A stretch of 64,000 bases of DNA, taken from NCBI GenBank assembly GCA_949752745.1, contig OX457026.1:41024394-41088393 (forward strand). Reading direction: 5' to 3'. Below are positions 1 through 10,580 of this stretch, piece by piece (position 1 is the first letter of the stretch; each line of letters starts with the position of its first letter). The notes under the pieces are model-generated. The model searched no databases and was not told where the DNA came from. It was given only the letters and a program-made list of their open reading frames with translations. Origin of the DNA: Protula sp. h YS-2021 (lineage: Eukaryota > Annelida > Polychaeta > Sabellida > Serpulidae). Position numbers and translations under genes: made by a program.

Positions 1-275
1 TATTATTATTATTATTCCCCAAAATGTGTGGAAAATATTGACTCTAGAAATTTTGGTTACTGGAAATTACATGGCTATTACCGTTTTCCACGATTCGAGA
101 AAAAAAATGGTGGAAATATTGGCGAGAAAGCAGTAATTTCTTACTAAAATTTTTACTAACGCTGGGATATAATCTTACCGTCTTTAAGGTGTAACAATAT
201 TGAAGCAATATGCGGGGCAAACAGACAAACGAATTATGGGCAGATTTCGGGAACACTTCGGTAGTATCTCTAGAA
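1..275. repeat. Single diverged satellite-type unit, relative of the 42.6-45 kb array
   Basis: The window opens in a TAT triplet run (1-16). Bases about 30-190 then read like one unit of the array at 42.6-45.0 kb. They carry the same ordered phrases: 'gaaattttggtta', 'ggctattacc', 'cgattcg', 'ggaaatattggcga', 'aatttcttacta' and 'gggatataatcttaccgtct'. This shows the unit is dispersed as well as tandem. The short open frame here on the minus strand is a by-product and is not called. Confidence 0.6.
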
Positions 276-429
276 ACGATAAATCTACCTCAGCCTGATT
301 TCTGGACCATTTCAACCAATCGGATCACCATGGGGTGCACGATATTCCCATAAGTGTGCTAGACTTTATTAGTCTAAACCCATCCTTAGATACACCGAAC
401 TACCGAAGGCTCGAAATAGAATACAGCGG

Positions 430-1258
430 CTCCAAACAGCCTTCTTCTCAAACTTCGTTTCCAACTGGGTATAAGTTTGTAGGTTTTCTGAAAGTTTCTG
501 TCCTTTTCCCTCTTTTTCTCTTATCTTTTTTCTTCCTTTTCCTCTATTTTATTCCGTTGGATAGTTTCCAGAAAACACCTCCTGCACTATTTGACTTAGG
601 ACGACGAAATTTGTCTCCGTGAATCCACAATTTTTTAACCTCAACGGTCAAAGTCAAGCACAAATTGAAGTCAAAGTTATTTTTCCACAAATCGGTTTCC
701 AGAAAACTTCTCCTAACGTTTGAGTCAGCGGAGCTTCATATTTAGTACACTTACAGACAATCATCAGGTCTCGGTAAAACCTCAAATATGTTTGATTTTG
801 ACCTCAGGAGCTTGAAGGGCCAAGGTCAAAGTGAGGTCAAGCAATTTCTCAAAACGTCCATGAATCACGAAAAGTGGCAATAAAAACCGCTCACAGTCCC
901 GTTTAAATATATGATATGTACTTAGTAGAGGGTAACCTTGTATCCTGAATCTTGACGTTGAGGGTCAAGGTGAAAGGTTACGTGGCCTCGTGTACCGTTA
1001 ACAATAGGCTGATCTGTCTCGGAAATGGTTCAAGATGAGCTTATTTTTGACCCATTGGGCCTAAACACCGTTACGTAAAAGGTACATGAGTGACCTTAAT
1101 CTTTTCGATCACGGTCAAGGTCAACAACCTGAAGTTTGTTATTATCTCGAAAACGATTAGGGATGGAGCCATAGTTGACTATTGTCGCGAAAACGGTTAG
1201 AGTTAGAGTAGTTTTGAGCTTATTTTCGACCCTTTGGGCCTAAACAACGTTACATACG
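430..1258 (-). mobile_element. Family A dispersed element, reverse copy
   Basis: Read on the minus strand this is the 3' part of the family seen at 2,245-4,282 and 59,600-60,465. It has the repeated statement 'TTTGACCTTGACC...', then 'GACGACGAAATTTG/ GTCAAAT', then 'GGAGG(A/T)GTTTTCTGGAAAC', a purine-rich stretch, and finally 'CAGAAAACCTACAAACTTA' with a TTGGAAACGAAGTTTGA hairpin end. It breaks off inside a 139-bp-type unit at about 1,258 ('cgaggtacct'). It lies head-to-head with the copy at 2,245-4,282, so the two may be separate insertions or the two ends of one larger inverted element. Confidence 0.7.
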
Positions 1259-2244
1259 AGGTACCTAGCAGCAGCAGACAACCACTCCCACATTCCATAC
1301 TCCCCCCTCTGCTATTCCCATTAACTGGAATTTTGATCCACCTTCCATTTCTGGCACGTTCTCCTCACCTGTATCCCCCACTTTTGGAAATCATATTGAT
1401 TTGGACAGCAGTTGTATCCAAGCCGTGACTGCCTGATTAGTAAGAAATATATGAAACCGCTTTGTCTGCAGGGTGATTACTGACTTGTCGCACCTTTATT
1501 TTATTCCTAAAAGCTCGAAAGATGTTTTTTTAAATATAGCTTAATTTAATGAAAACGTTAATAAAATCCCCCACTTTACCCAAATATGTAAGGTGGATCG
1601 ATCCCTTTTCAGCAACTGGTTGCCAGCCGGTTGCTCAAATAACAGATTTTGGACATTTTGAAATCCAGCGGTCGCACCGGTTGGACAGGTCAGAGTTTGT
1701 TTTCGTTAAAAAATACACTGTCCCTTTGAAGACCAAATGCGACCCCCGCCCCTCCGCCCTTGCCCTGGTTTTGTTTTTTTTATTGATTGTTTATTTTTCT
1801 TACAAATAAATGACTAACATTTTACAAGAGCATAATACACGGAACATTTCACAATAACGCCACGACATTTATTCAGTCCACATTCATTCGAACTGCCACT
1901 ATCACAGACCTTCGTTATCAAAGGCTACAACCAGGAACAAATATTGCTATCCGTACCCCCTAAAACATACACACGCACACGCACCCTTACACACAAATGC
2001 CATTATTCATTTTGATAATACGCTACTAATCATAAAATGCTCTACATTGTGATCAACGTTATGAAATAAATAATTTTCACTTTGATGAACTAACTCTGGA
2101 AATTGATTATATTTATCTGATAAATTTTTACAAGATAGTGTTTTCTTATCAATTATAATCCGTTTATAAATTGAATGAAGAATTACCGTTAAACATAGAT
2201 TTTTCTTATAGGTTCTCACATGGCAGACATACTGTTTAACTAGA
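1259..2244. other. No recognised gene; unique-looking AT-rich sequence
   Basis: I see no domain, splice pattern or tandem repeat here apart from a short CA-rich run at about 1,968-1,990. The open frames are short, start in low-complexity sequence and resemble nothing I know. The stretch separates two oppositely oriented family A copies. Confidence 0.4.
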
Positions 2245-4282
2245 CCGAATTTCGCTACACGTAGCGAAATAGTACCCACTTGCAAGGGCAGAGACACAAC
2301 ATATTTGGTCAAAGACACATTTTTCAGTGTTTCAAAATAATTGTCAGCTTCCGGATTATTATCGTGAACGAGGCCATCGAAGTGAATATAATGTAACCTC
2401 ATTTGGGCACAAAAAATCAAATTCAGTTTTCTAACCGTTTTTGAGATACTGGTCCACTTGCAGTTTTTGACCTTGACCATGATGGAGGAGGTCAAGATCA
2501 CCGAGGCACCTCTTATGTAACGTTGTTTAGGCCCAAAGGGTCGAAAATTAACTCAAAATCGCTCTATCTCTAACCGTTTTCGAGATAATAGTCAACTTCC
2601 GGTTTTTGACCTTGACCGTGACCCAGAAGGTCAAGGTCACCGAGGTACCTCTTATGTAACGTTGTTTAGGCCCAAAGGGTCGAAAATGAGCTCAAAATCG
2701 CTCTATCTCTAACCGTTTTCGAGATAATAGTCAACTTCCGGTTCTTGACCTTGACCGTGACCCAGAAGGTCAAGGTCACCGAGGTACCTCTTATGTAACG
2801 TTGTTTAGGCCCAAAGGGTCGAAAATTAACTCAAAATCGCTCTATCTCTAACCGTTTTCGAGATAATAGTCAACTTCCGGTTTTTGACCTTGACCGTGAC
2901 CCAGAAGGTCAAGGTCACCGAGGTACCTCTTATGTAACGTTGTTTAGGCCCAAAGGGTCGAAAATGAGCTCAAAATCGCTCTATCTCTAACCGTTATCGA
3001 GATAATAGTCAACTTCCGGTTTTTGACCTTGACCGTGACCCAGAAGGTCAAGGTCACCGAGGTACCTCTTATGTAACGTTGTTTAGGCCCAAAGGGTCGA
3101 AAATTAACTCAAAAGCACTCTATCTCTAACCGTTTTCGAGATAATAGTCAACTTCCGGTTTTTGACCTTGACCGTGACCCAGAAGGTCAAGGTCACCGAG
3201 GTACTTCTTATGTAACGTTGTTTAGGCCCAAAGGGTCGAAAATGAGCTCAAAATCGCTCTATCTCTAACCGTTTTCGAGATAATAGTCAACTTCCGGTTT
3301 TTTACCTTGACCGTGACCCAGAAGGTCAAGGTCACCGAGGTACCTCTTATGTAGCGTTGTTTAGGCCCAAAGGGTCGAAAATGAGCTCAAAATCGCTCTA
3401 TCTCTAACCGTTTTCGAGATAATAGTCAACTTCCGGTTTTTGACCTTGACCGTGACCCAGAAGGTCAAGGTCACCGAGGTACCTATTATGTAACGTTGTT
3501 TAGGCCCAAAGGGTCGAAAATGAGCTCAAAATCGCTCTATCTCTAACCGTTTCCGAGATAATAGTCAACTTCCGGTTTTTGACCTTGACCGTGACCCAGA
3601 AGGTCAAGGTCACCGAGGTACCTCTTATGTAACGTTGTTTAGGAACAAAGGGTCGAAAATGAGCTCAAAATCGCTCTATCTCTCACCGTTTTCGAGATGA
3701 GTCGGCCTGTCGTTAAGGACGCGTGAAATCACGTGACCTTTGACCTTGACCCTCAAGGTCAAGGTTAGTGATGAAAGTTTACCCTTTACTGGGTACGTTT
3801 TATGCATTTACAGTGGGATTTGAGCACCTTTATGGCTACTTTTCGTGATTAATAGGTGTTTCCAAAAATATTTTGACCTCAATTTGACCTTGACCTCTGA
3901 GGTGCAAGGTCAAAAAATTTTACGGATTTGACGACAAGTCATTACCCTCTATGTCTCTGCCACATGCTGTCTTTTTACGACAAACCCTGTAGGAGGAGTT
4001 TTCTGGAAACCACTTTGAGGTCAGAAAAACTTTGACCTCCATTTGACCTTGACCTTCAAGGTAAAGGTAAAAACATTTTGCGGATTTGACGACATCTCGT
4101 CACCCTCTATCACTGTGCCAAATTTCATCGTCCTACGTCAAATAGTGTAGGAGGAGTTTTCTGGAAGCCTCCGTGACGGAAAAAAAAAGAGAAAAAAAAA
4201 AGGAAAAAAAAAAGGGCAGAAATTTCCAGAAAAACTACAAACTTATTCCCATTTGCAAACGAAGTTTGCAAGTGGGAATGAT
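2245..4282 (+). mobile_element. Family A dispersed element, longest copy
   Basis: It starts with a short hairpin (TTTCGCTACACGTAGCGAAA, about 2,261-2,280). A leader shared with 21,870-22,010 follows, then the 139-bp tandem array (2,432-3,700). Next come two rounds of a 3' module of AGGTCA-rich text ending 'GTAGGAGGAGTTTTCTGGAA', a purine tract, and a terminal near-palindrome 'CCCATTTGCAAACGAAGTTTGCAAGTGGG' split around 4,248-4,277. No coding capacity is evident, so it must be non-autonomous or a satellite-like remnant. The 164-codon minus frame at 2,007-2,501 lies in the shared leader and is taken as spurious. Other copies lie at 430-1,258 (-), 21,785-22,250, 46,700-47,430, 51,700-52,480 (-) and 59,600-60,465. 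Confidence 0.75.
2432..3700 (+). repeat. 139-bp tandem repeat array, about 9 units
   Basis: The phrase (c/t)taaccgtttt recurs at 2,432, 2,571, 2,710, 2,849, 2,988, 3,127, 3,266, 3,405, 3,544 and 3,683 (last as tctcaccgtttt), exactly 139 bp apart each time. Units differ by scattered substitutions and no net indels. Each unit carries TGACCTTGACC and, 11 bp later, its inverse GGTCAAGGTCA, so each can form a short hairpin. The last unit is cut off at 'cgagatga'. Confidence 0.95.
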
Positions 4283-5164
4283 GAGCGTAATCATGTTTAC
4301 TGGTTTGGTTTCTTTCAGCGAAATATCAATTCATGTCAGTTGAAAGTTTTGTTTTATATAAATGTTAACAATGTAGAACATTTTATCTGTTTCCAAGTGT
4401 ATCACTTCGCGTAGAAAAGCGAAGTTCTGCTCTCGTTATACCTGTGCGTCGTGTGGCTTGTAACTGTTCGCAAAACTTCGGAGTTCTTGTCTAATAAAAA
4501 AATTCGGAGTTCTGGTCTAATTGCTAGGTTGAGGTAAGCTGGGCATTGTCCTTGGACAATCTTTTTCTGAGGTCTCGCCAAAACAGATTTGCGTTATTTG
4601 CCAAGAATGTGAAAGCCAACGCGGGCTGCTAAAACACGCGTGCAACGACACAATTTTGTTGAAAAGGTATTCACAAAATAGGAACAATTCTTTGAAACTA
4701 TTTAAAGCCAGCGGCAAAGCTAATTAAGCAGTCTTCCTCTTAAGATCTATGAAGGTTGTAAAAAATTCTATGTATTCATTGTTTTGAAATTCTGTTAGAT
4801 GTTCACGATACTGCAAGCGTATGATCAGCATATCAATAGAAAGCGATTCATTAATAGAAGAATGTGCAAGAACACCTATGTCTTCGTTTGAAAGTTTTAT
4901 ATCTGATTTGGTTTTCCTGAAAATAGAAGGCATGATCACATGATCACGAATGTTTTCGTGCTTGTACCGCTTCATGCTGTATGTTAGTACAGATTTTTAT
5001 ATCCCACAGTACTGAAATTAAATTTCTGATAAATTAAACCGACATATTCAATGCTTACCAAGAAAAAATGTCTAACTCATCACTTTAACAATTTTAAAAC
5101 CGAAGTTATACTCATTCCTCACAAATGACTCACATATCGCGCTCTACTAGACCCTTGTAAGTTT
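4283..5164. other. No recognised gene; one unassigned minus-strand open frame
   Basis: The minus frame 4,724-4,975 (83 codons) has a balanced, non-repetitive composition and could be an exon fragment, but I recognise no family and no supporting splice context. A hairpin-like 'cttcgcgtagaaaagcgaag' sits at about 4,406-4,425, just past family A. 'Ttcggagttctggtctaat' is duplicated at about 4,478-4,521. Confidence 0.3.
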
Positions 5165-5168
5165 TGGG

Positions 5169-5171
<3 letters not shown>

Positions 5172-5267
<96 letters not shown>

Positions 5268-5296
5268 CAGAGACAGAGACAGAGAGAGAGAGAGAA
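5172..5296. repeat. (GA)n microsatellite with GAGACA variants
   Basis: This is about 125 bp of almost pure GA dinucleotide. Near its right end are about five ACAGAG hexamer variants (about 5,249-5,282). The serine/leucine-repeat open frame on the minus strand is an artefact of this tract. Confidence 0.98.
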
Positions 5297-5928
5297 TATT
5301 TTGAGCCAAAGCGTACTCCACGCGGAGTATCAACTTTGTAAAAAAAGGGGTTATTTTGATTCGGTTATCCACGTTTTGGGGCGGAGCGTCAAGGGAAAAA
5401 AGCTTGGGCATTATAAAAGTTTAAACATAGTTTTTTACGTGTTGAGGGAAGTTTTAAAAGTCCTGAACTCGCATGGCAACAAAGGTATAAGTGAGTGCCC
5501 CCCCCCCCCCCCGACACTTTGCAGAAACACATTTTTTCTTCAACTCAAAAGCTACCAATAGATGGATGCCAAAAAATGTTACCATGCGTGCCCATAACTT
5601 TAAAAGTACGCCTAAGCGCGGAGTGCCAAGTTTAAAAAAATCCCATTTTTGACCAAACGCAAACACCTTAAATTTTGTCCCCTCAACGCAGAGTACCAGA
5701 TTATTAAAAAAAAACAAAAAAAACAAGCCCTTGTAACCAAATTCTGTAGCAGCAGGTAGAACGCATATGCGGCTGCAGTCGTCACACTGGGAAAATATTC
5801 ATTTTTTCATACCTTGATTATCATCTTCGGCTGACGTAGATTTTTACATGGAACGTTAGCCAGTGTGTTTTTAAAATGTTTTGCTTGCAAGGTTTTCAAA
5901 TAAAGATTCAGCACCACCTGAACGGTTG
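5297..5928. repeat. Fragments with recurring CGCGGAGT phrases; poly-C run
   Basis: Phrases such as 'actccacgcggagtatcaactttgtaaaaa', 'gcgcggagtgccaagttt' and 'aacgcagagtaccaga' recur at short intervals (about 5,313, 5,617 and 5,685). Related phrases occur at 9,120, 29,035-29,100 and 41,960-41,990, indicating a dispersed repeat. A 15-base C run lies at about 5,498-5,512. No gene is apparent. Confidence 0.5.
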
Positions 5929-6600
5929 CCTTCCGGTGTAACAGTCCAAATCCGCCCCCCCCCCCCTGTACAGCTTCACACCAGACCGGACTTGGGAAGG
6001 GGGTGAGGGCAGTTAGCCTAGGTGAGAATATACACTAGTCTAGATGTCGGGGGAGGGGGTTGAGGCTGTGCGGGGGGGGGGGGTAGGATACACTGTAGCA
6101 CCAGAGATCATCAGAACACGGATCTAGGCACGTGCCGCTGTGACCCTCCGTGCATCCACGTCAGATGCGCAGTGTAGGTTGGAGTATGCAAATCCTAAAT
6201 TAACGCTCGTCAATTCCCTTGGAACATTTTCTCATTTGGTCTTCTTTTACACAGACAATATATGTTTGATTTTCGTTTGTTATCACCAAAGTAACCTTAA
6301 TGTCATGTAAATTCTATTTTTCTGCATATTACTAAATACCTGTTAGAACATACTTCATTCATTTTTTTTTCACATACTGATGTGGCGACGGTAGTCATCC
6401 TCCCGGTACAAGGTTTCACTTTTCACCAATACCCATTGTAGTATCAGCCGATTTCAGCAATGAAGCATAAAACATAAATATCAATGTAGAATATGTGTAA
6501 AGAGAGCCCAAAGAATATTGCAATTTAATGAGAAATACGGAAAAGCGTCTTGAAAATGTCAGAAAAGCTTTGCCTTATATGGTAACACACAGCTACCAAT
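5929..6600 (+). mobile_element. Family C dispersed element, copy 1
   Basis: Its ordered text matches, in reverse complement, the region 40,020-41,045. Shared phrases are 'ggttgccttccggtgtaaca', poly-C, 'cagaccgga', 'gatgcgca', 'ttggaacattttctca...tttttacaca', 'ttcgtttgt(t)atcacaa', 'catattactaaatacc', 'acttcattcattt', 'tcatcctcccggtac' and 'aatacccattg...tcagccgatttcagcaatgaa'. Both copies carry long C/G runs at corresponding places (5,945-5,957 and 6,069-6,083 here). No open frame is conserved, so this is a non-autonomous element. Confidence 0.65.
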
Positions 6601-7652
6601 AATTATTGCTGTTCGCATCAGCGATTGCACAGTTGTGTGTGCATAGGTGACACGCGTAAATGCATTTTATTTATAGGTCAGATTTTACTCAAAACTCCAA
6701 TTATAAGTAAAAGCTTCTGTACTTACAAAGTTCTAGCTCTTCGTTTGTGGGAGGGGGACGGGTGTGTGTATGTGTGTAGGGGGGGGGGGTTGTTGCAAGT
6801 GCCACTTCGGTTCTAAAATTGTTCAACGATCAGTTCAGCATTTTTGCTTAGTCAGCATGGAATAAGGGAGTTTAATTTATCAGAAATTTACATGTTTTTC
6901 CTCTACCGTTCGTACTTTTATTGATAAGACAGAAACAATGTTCAACTAGCTTTTCAAAAAAAGTGTCAGGGGTACTGTGCGTCTACTTTGTACTATTTCA
7001 TACATCTGCTGCCACGATCACATATGTTGCGGTGACCCTCTCCCATCTCCTTTCAGAAGCCTTTGTGAAACCTGCTTGAGAAACTTTCTAAATGCATGTA
7101 ACCACAAAAAATCTTTTGTCTTAGTCTCCATTGTGAAAAAAATAAATAAAACCACATTTTTAGACACAAAAATGACAATTTGAAACAAAACTGCTCATTT
7201 TTCCTTTTTGCCAGATAGAAAATGACCTAGTTGTCAGTTTATGCCAATTTGATAAAAAATGAAATGTGCTCAGTATGAGTTCAGAAGCAAGCAGAGCAAT
7301 CACAAATTTATCTGTGAAGTTCCTGAATTTGTCATGCTCAATCCTACTCAAAAGTAAAGCAATAATCACAAAAGCCAAACAGTTTTGTGTGTGAACTGTT
7401 ACTGTTATCTGTGTACTGCGCACTGAAAAGAAACATTAGCGTTTCGAGGTTGACGCAAAGGACGCTACGTTACTGTGGGTTAAAGGCGGGTGGGCAGGGG
7501 GGGGGGGTGATATCAGAAACATGCCAAAGCATTTTACTAAAACTGCTTACAATTTAAGATTTGCTGTGGCATATGAAGTTAATTACAGGACCAAAACTGC
7601 CAAAATAAGAAAAATCAATATGACGTAACAATCAGTGGAAAAAGCAGGCCCC
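6601..7652. other. No recognised gene; scattered poly-G runs
   Basis: Runs of G occur at about 6,779-6,789 and 7,497-7,507. The short open frames on both strands show no known motif. Nothing else is supported. Confidence 0.35.
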
Positions 7653-7654
7653 TC

Positions 7655-7880
7655 AGCAATTCTTTGTAGAAAAGTCATCTGATAACGTATTTTGTTTTAA
7701 AGTTATAAGTGCAACCGTTTTCGAGATATTTTTCTTTAAAAATTGTTTGGCGTCATAAGACGCTGATGGTGGCATCATAGGCAAACAATTGTTTTCAGAG
7801 ATCCAGATCTCATAGACCACTGTCTGTGCGTCAAATTTCACAATCCTAGCTCTGGTGGTTTCGTCGGAGAAGCGTGGAAA
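7655..7880 (+). repeat. Family B dispersed repeat, copy 1
   Basis: It has the family order: 'aaagt...tatt ttgtttta aagt', '(c)aaccgttttcgagatattt', 'ctttaaaaa', 'gcgtcataagacg.tgatggtg.catcataggcaaacaa', 'gagatccagatct...agaccact', 'tgtgcgtcaaatttcacaatcctag'. The same order is found at 24,640-24,770 and 47,780-48,005, with a partial copy at 24,930-25,010. No coding potential is seen. Confidence 0.65.
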
Positions 7881-8160
7881 CCAACAGAAAACAAAGAGAA
7901 AACTGAAAAAAACCCGAAAACTTTCGCAATGACTTGTAATTTTCTCCTTGTCAGTACGTCTCAAGTGTAAATAACTGAAAGCAGCATTTCTTGTTCGACG
8001 TAAAACACGTGTTCCTATAAACCAGCAATATTTCAACTCTTTAGAATAAGAAACTCTATGCTAAATGCAGTATTAAGTCTAAAAGGCACGAAAAACCGCA
8101 ATAACACGACCATGCCTTCTGCACCTACGTAATCTATTGGAGACATAAAGGGTCTGTGCG

Positions 8161-8164
<4 letters not shown>

Positions 8165-8242
<78 letters not shown>
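8165..8242. repeat. (GT)n microsatellite
   Basis: Almost uninterrupted GT dinucleotides with one GC interruption at about 8,194-8,198. The cysteine/valine-repeat open frame across it is an artefact. Confidence 0.98.
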
Positions 8243-8243
<1 letters not shown>

Positions 8244-9060
8244 AGTCTTGCAGTATATCGAAAACGAAAGGTTCGATCGACCTCAAACTCGAACTGTTTA
8301 TTCCTTTGGTAGACGGCACTGTGAACTTTTGATTCATGTTACATTCTTAAGAATGGCGTATGACGCCATTACGTAAAATCTTGTTACGCAAAATGTCACA
8401 GCCGCTAAACATCGGAGAAAGTTCAAACTTGGTGAGAACGTTGCTGGTAAGTCCCAAAGATCCTGTCTAATTTTGTCGGACTAAAAGAAATGAACACGGG
8501 GAAAAATGTCATCGCGTAAAATTTATAATTTGAACAAGATTTATGTGCAAGATATCTCAGTAATGGAAAGTCATCCTGTGTGCGTACTTTTTTTATCAGC
8601 CGGGTGGCTCCATAAACTTTTGATGCGTATGGCGAAATTAATGACAATGTATGACGCAGTAAGGAAAAAATCTAATTTCAAAATTTCTCGATCGCTGAAC
8701 GCTCGGGATCGTTCAGAGTTATGGGTCTTGTTGCTATGAGTCTTGTTGCTATGGGTCTTGTTGCTATGAGTCGTGTTGCTATGGGTCTTGTTGCTAGGGG
8801 TCTTGTTATTTTGTAAGCTCGAAAGATTATATTGAATTCTGGTGCAAATTTAAAAAGCTAGTACCGCATATGGCTCTTTTGATATATCTACGTAAAAAAG
8901 TTATCTATTCTCAGGAAAATCATGTGCGCAAAGTATCTCGATAAAGGAAAGTGAGACTTCAGACTTGGTTATTCCGTTGTTATTCTGTGGTTAACTTGGA
9001 CGGTTTTTTAATCTTTGAAGCGCGTATGGGAAATGAATGGCGTATTTCGTAAAAATATCA
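8243..9060 (+). repeat. Family D dispersed repeat cluster, copy 1
   Basis: Repeated phrases include 'ggcgtatgacgccattacgtaaaa', 'cagccgctaaacatcggagaaagttcaaacttgg' and 'aagatatctcagtaatggaaagt...'. They recur within the block (8,345, 8,420, 8,540, 8,640, 8,930 and 9,035). They also recur at 18,540-18,890 (reverse), 32,880-33,185 and 34,480-35,190. The block looks like a tandemly expanded or nested element with no recognisable coding sequence. Confidence 0.6.
8720..8811 (+). repeat. 15-bp minisatellite, about 6 units
   Basis: The unit is TATGGGTCTTGTTGC with A/G and C/G variants (tatgagtcttgttgc, tatgagtcgtgttgc). It lies inside the family D block. Confidence 0.93.
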
Positions 9061-9300
9061 CGTGATATATTTTCTTCCGATTACAAATTCGTTAGCTTGC
9101 ATGCTTTTCAAATGACCCCGAGCGCGGAGTGACAAGTTTTTAAGAGAACTGTGCATTATATTACTCCGAAGGGTCAGATTTCGAAGACTCAGTACTCTGA
9201 AATCCAAGTACTCCGAGATCTCACTATTCAAAGAGTTCATAACTCCTTAAAACCCTTTTCCAGGTAGATAATAAGATAACAAAGTCAGAATTATACTAGT
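9061..9300. other. Short intergenic stretch with ACTCCGA-type phrases
   Basis: Several near-repeats of 'tactccga', 'cagtactctgaa' and 'agtactccgaga' lie between 9,150 and 9,235. They resemble the family F text of 19,523-19,620 and 59,230-59,345. No gene is seen. Confidence 0.35.
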
Positions 9301-9311
9301 CCATCCGATCT

Positions 9312-9665
9312 ATGAAAATAAGAAAAACTCCAGAAACAGATGAACTTACTAAAGAATTTTATGTCTTTTTCTGGAAGGGTGTAAGCGATATTTTACTAAA
9401 ATCTTATGAATACAGCTTTCAATGTGCCTATCTTGGTTGTATAATTAGACTTATTCCCAAGAAAAACAAAAACTTAAGTCTTTTGAAAAATTGGAGAACT
9501 AATAGTTTGGTAAACAGAGACACAAAACAAATAACACAATGTCTAGAACGGAGATTCCAGAAAATTCTATCAAAAATTGTTAGTCATGAACAAAATGGCT
9601 TCATAAAAGGCATCCTTGTATTTATTGTATTTATTGACTTTGAAAAAGTCAGTGAAACAAATTAA
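9312..9665 (+). pseudogene. LINE reverse transcriptase, N-terminal part
   Basis: The 117-codon open stretch begins in the region of RT motif 0/1 of L1/Tx1 elements. It shows the family's 'TDELTKEFYVFFWK' stretch (residues about 8-21), then 'LIPKKNKN' (residues about 48-55) and a 'LKNWR' with a degraded 'PISL' (here TNSL). 'QNGFIKG' (residues about 94-100) is the usual Q-x-GF-I-x-G motif. In the family these residues belong to the fingers of an RT that copies its own RNA at the nicked target. The stretch ends by frameshift into the next remnant at about 9,640, where 'FIDFEKV' stands for the first catalytic-aspartate motif. Recognition rests on motif order and not on a database search. Confidence 0.85.
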
Positions 9666-10090
9666 ACTGGTCCTTCACAGATACATGTCTAAAACCTTAA
9701 ACTTTGGCTTAAACATGCGTAAATGGGTAAAAATATTCTACAAAAATATTGAAGGCTGTATCATTAATAATGGATATACCAGTAGATATTTTAAAACATT
9801 AAATGAAATACGACAACGAGATCCACTGTCGTCTTTGTTGTTTATTAGAGAAGAGATACTTGCCCTTACAATTAAAGAAAATAAAAATATAACAGAAATA
9901 ACAATTAATAACTCTTGATCCAAAATAAGTCTCCTTGCGGATGATACGACTCTGCTATTAGAGAATCTTTTATCTCTCAGAAATGCACTGAATGTTGCCA
10001 TTCTCTTTTATTTAGTTTCTGGATTAAAAATTAACGCAAATAAGTCAGAAGTTTTAAAAATAGGAAATATCAAAATTAAATATTCTAGGT
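9616..10090 (+). pseudogene. LINE reverse transcriptase, catalytic part
   Basis: This continues the RT in another frame. It shows 'LNFGLNMRKWVKIFYKN' (residues about 28-44), 'NNGYTSRYF' and 'RQRDPLSSLLF', the degraded R-Q-G-x-P-L-S-x-x-L-F motif in which the G is replaced. After a stop at 9,916-9,918 the same frame goes on with 'LLADDTTLLLE', the catalytic (F/Y)ADD box with its first position changed to L. It then reads 'SGLKINANKSEVLKIG', the motif that follows it in L1/Tx1 RTs. Both catalytic Asp codons survive, but the internal stop and frameshifts make it inactive. Confidence 0.85.
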
Positions 10091-10096
10091 GAAAGT

Positions 10097-10576
10097 CTTT
10101 TGGGTAAACATGGCAGCGTGATATCACTCGGGCTAGGATATATTAATGATGCAAAGCTTACTGTTGAAACTAACTTAAAGGACAAACTGCAAGAATTTAA
10201 AAGTTGTTTACGGAATTGGACGGGGGGATTACAACATTTGGATTATTACTCTTTTTTAAAAGCACAAAAGATCATGTGGAAGAATGTTAGAGAATAGAAA
10301 TTTATTTAGCTTTGCCTTCTTGCACGAATATCTTCCCACTATGGACCCTGAAGATAGCGTTCTCAAACAAAGGACCCGAAAAGGCTTCATATAGGAATAC
10401 TTAGAATTTATCAAGATATGTTTTATCGTTGGTTTTGTATAAAATGCGAACCGAAAACATATTGTGATATACTGAAACAGCATATTTGGTATAACAGATA
10501 TATTCTTGTGCAAAACTCCGGCATCTTCTACAGTGAATTATACCAAAAGAATATTAAATATATTGGAAATTTTTAA
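10097..10576 (+). pseudogene. LINE post-RT C-terminal segment
   Basis: The 65-codon stretch at 10,100-10,297 carries 'GYINDAKLTVETNLKDKLQEF', 'CLRNWTGG' and 'SFLKAQ'. It fits the segment after the RT where L1/Tx1 proteins read N-x-x-x-K-(L/I)...W...R-x-L...G+...+K. Further on (about 10,470-10,576) another frame gives 'LKQHIWYNRYI' and 'GIFYSELYQKNIKYIGN', the usual 'pLW.N..I...W...GI..i.dl' tail of the family. Several indels separate these pieces. The end of the element is probably near 10,580. Confidence 0.7.
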
Positions 10577-10580
10577 ATAA

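Larger units (their letters stand above)
9310..10580 (+). mobile_element. Decayed L1/Tx1-type LINE, ORF2 remnant
   Basis: A 5'- and 3'-truncated non-LTR retrotransposon. Three coding remnants follow in order and on one strand: RT N-terminal part, RT catalytic part with ADD motif, and the post-RT C-terminal segment. They are separated by frameshifts and stops. No endonuclease domain is visible upstream and no poly-A tail or target-site duplication could be fixed. The sequence is AT-rich like its surroundings, as expected of an old copy. Confidence 0.85.

Noticed and set aside
2007..2501. 164-codon minus-strand frame
   Set aside because: Half of it lies in the family A leader that recurs at 21,870-22,010 without conserving the frame.
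5130..5411. Serine/leucine-repeat protein
   Set aside because: It is read from the GA microsatellite.
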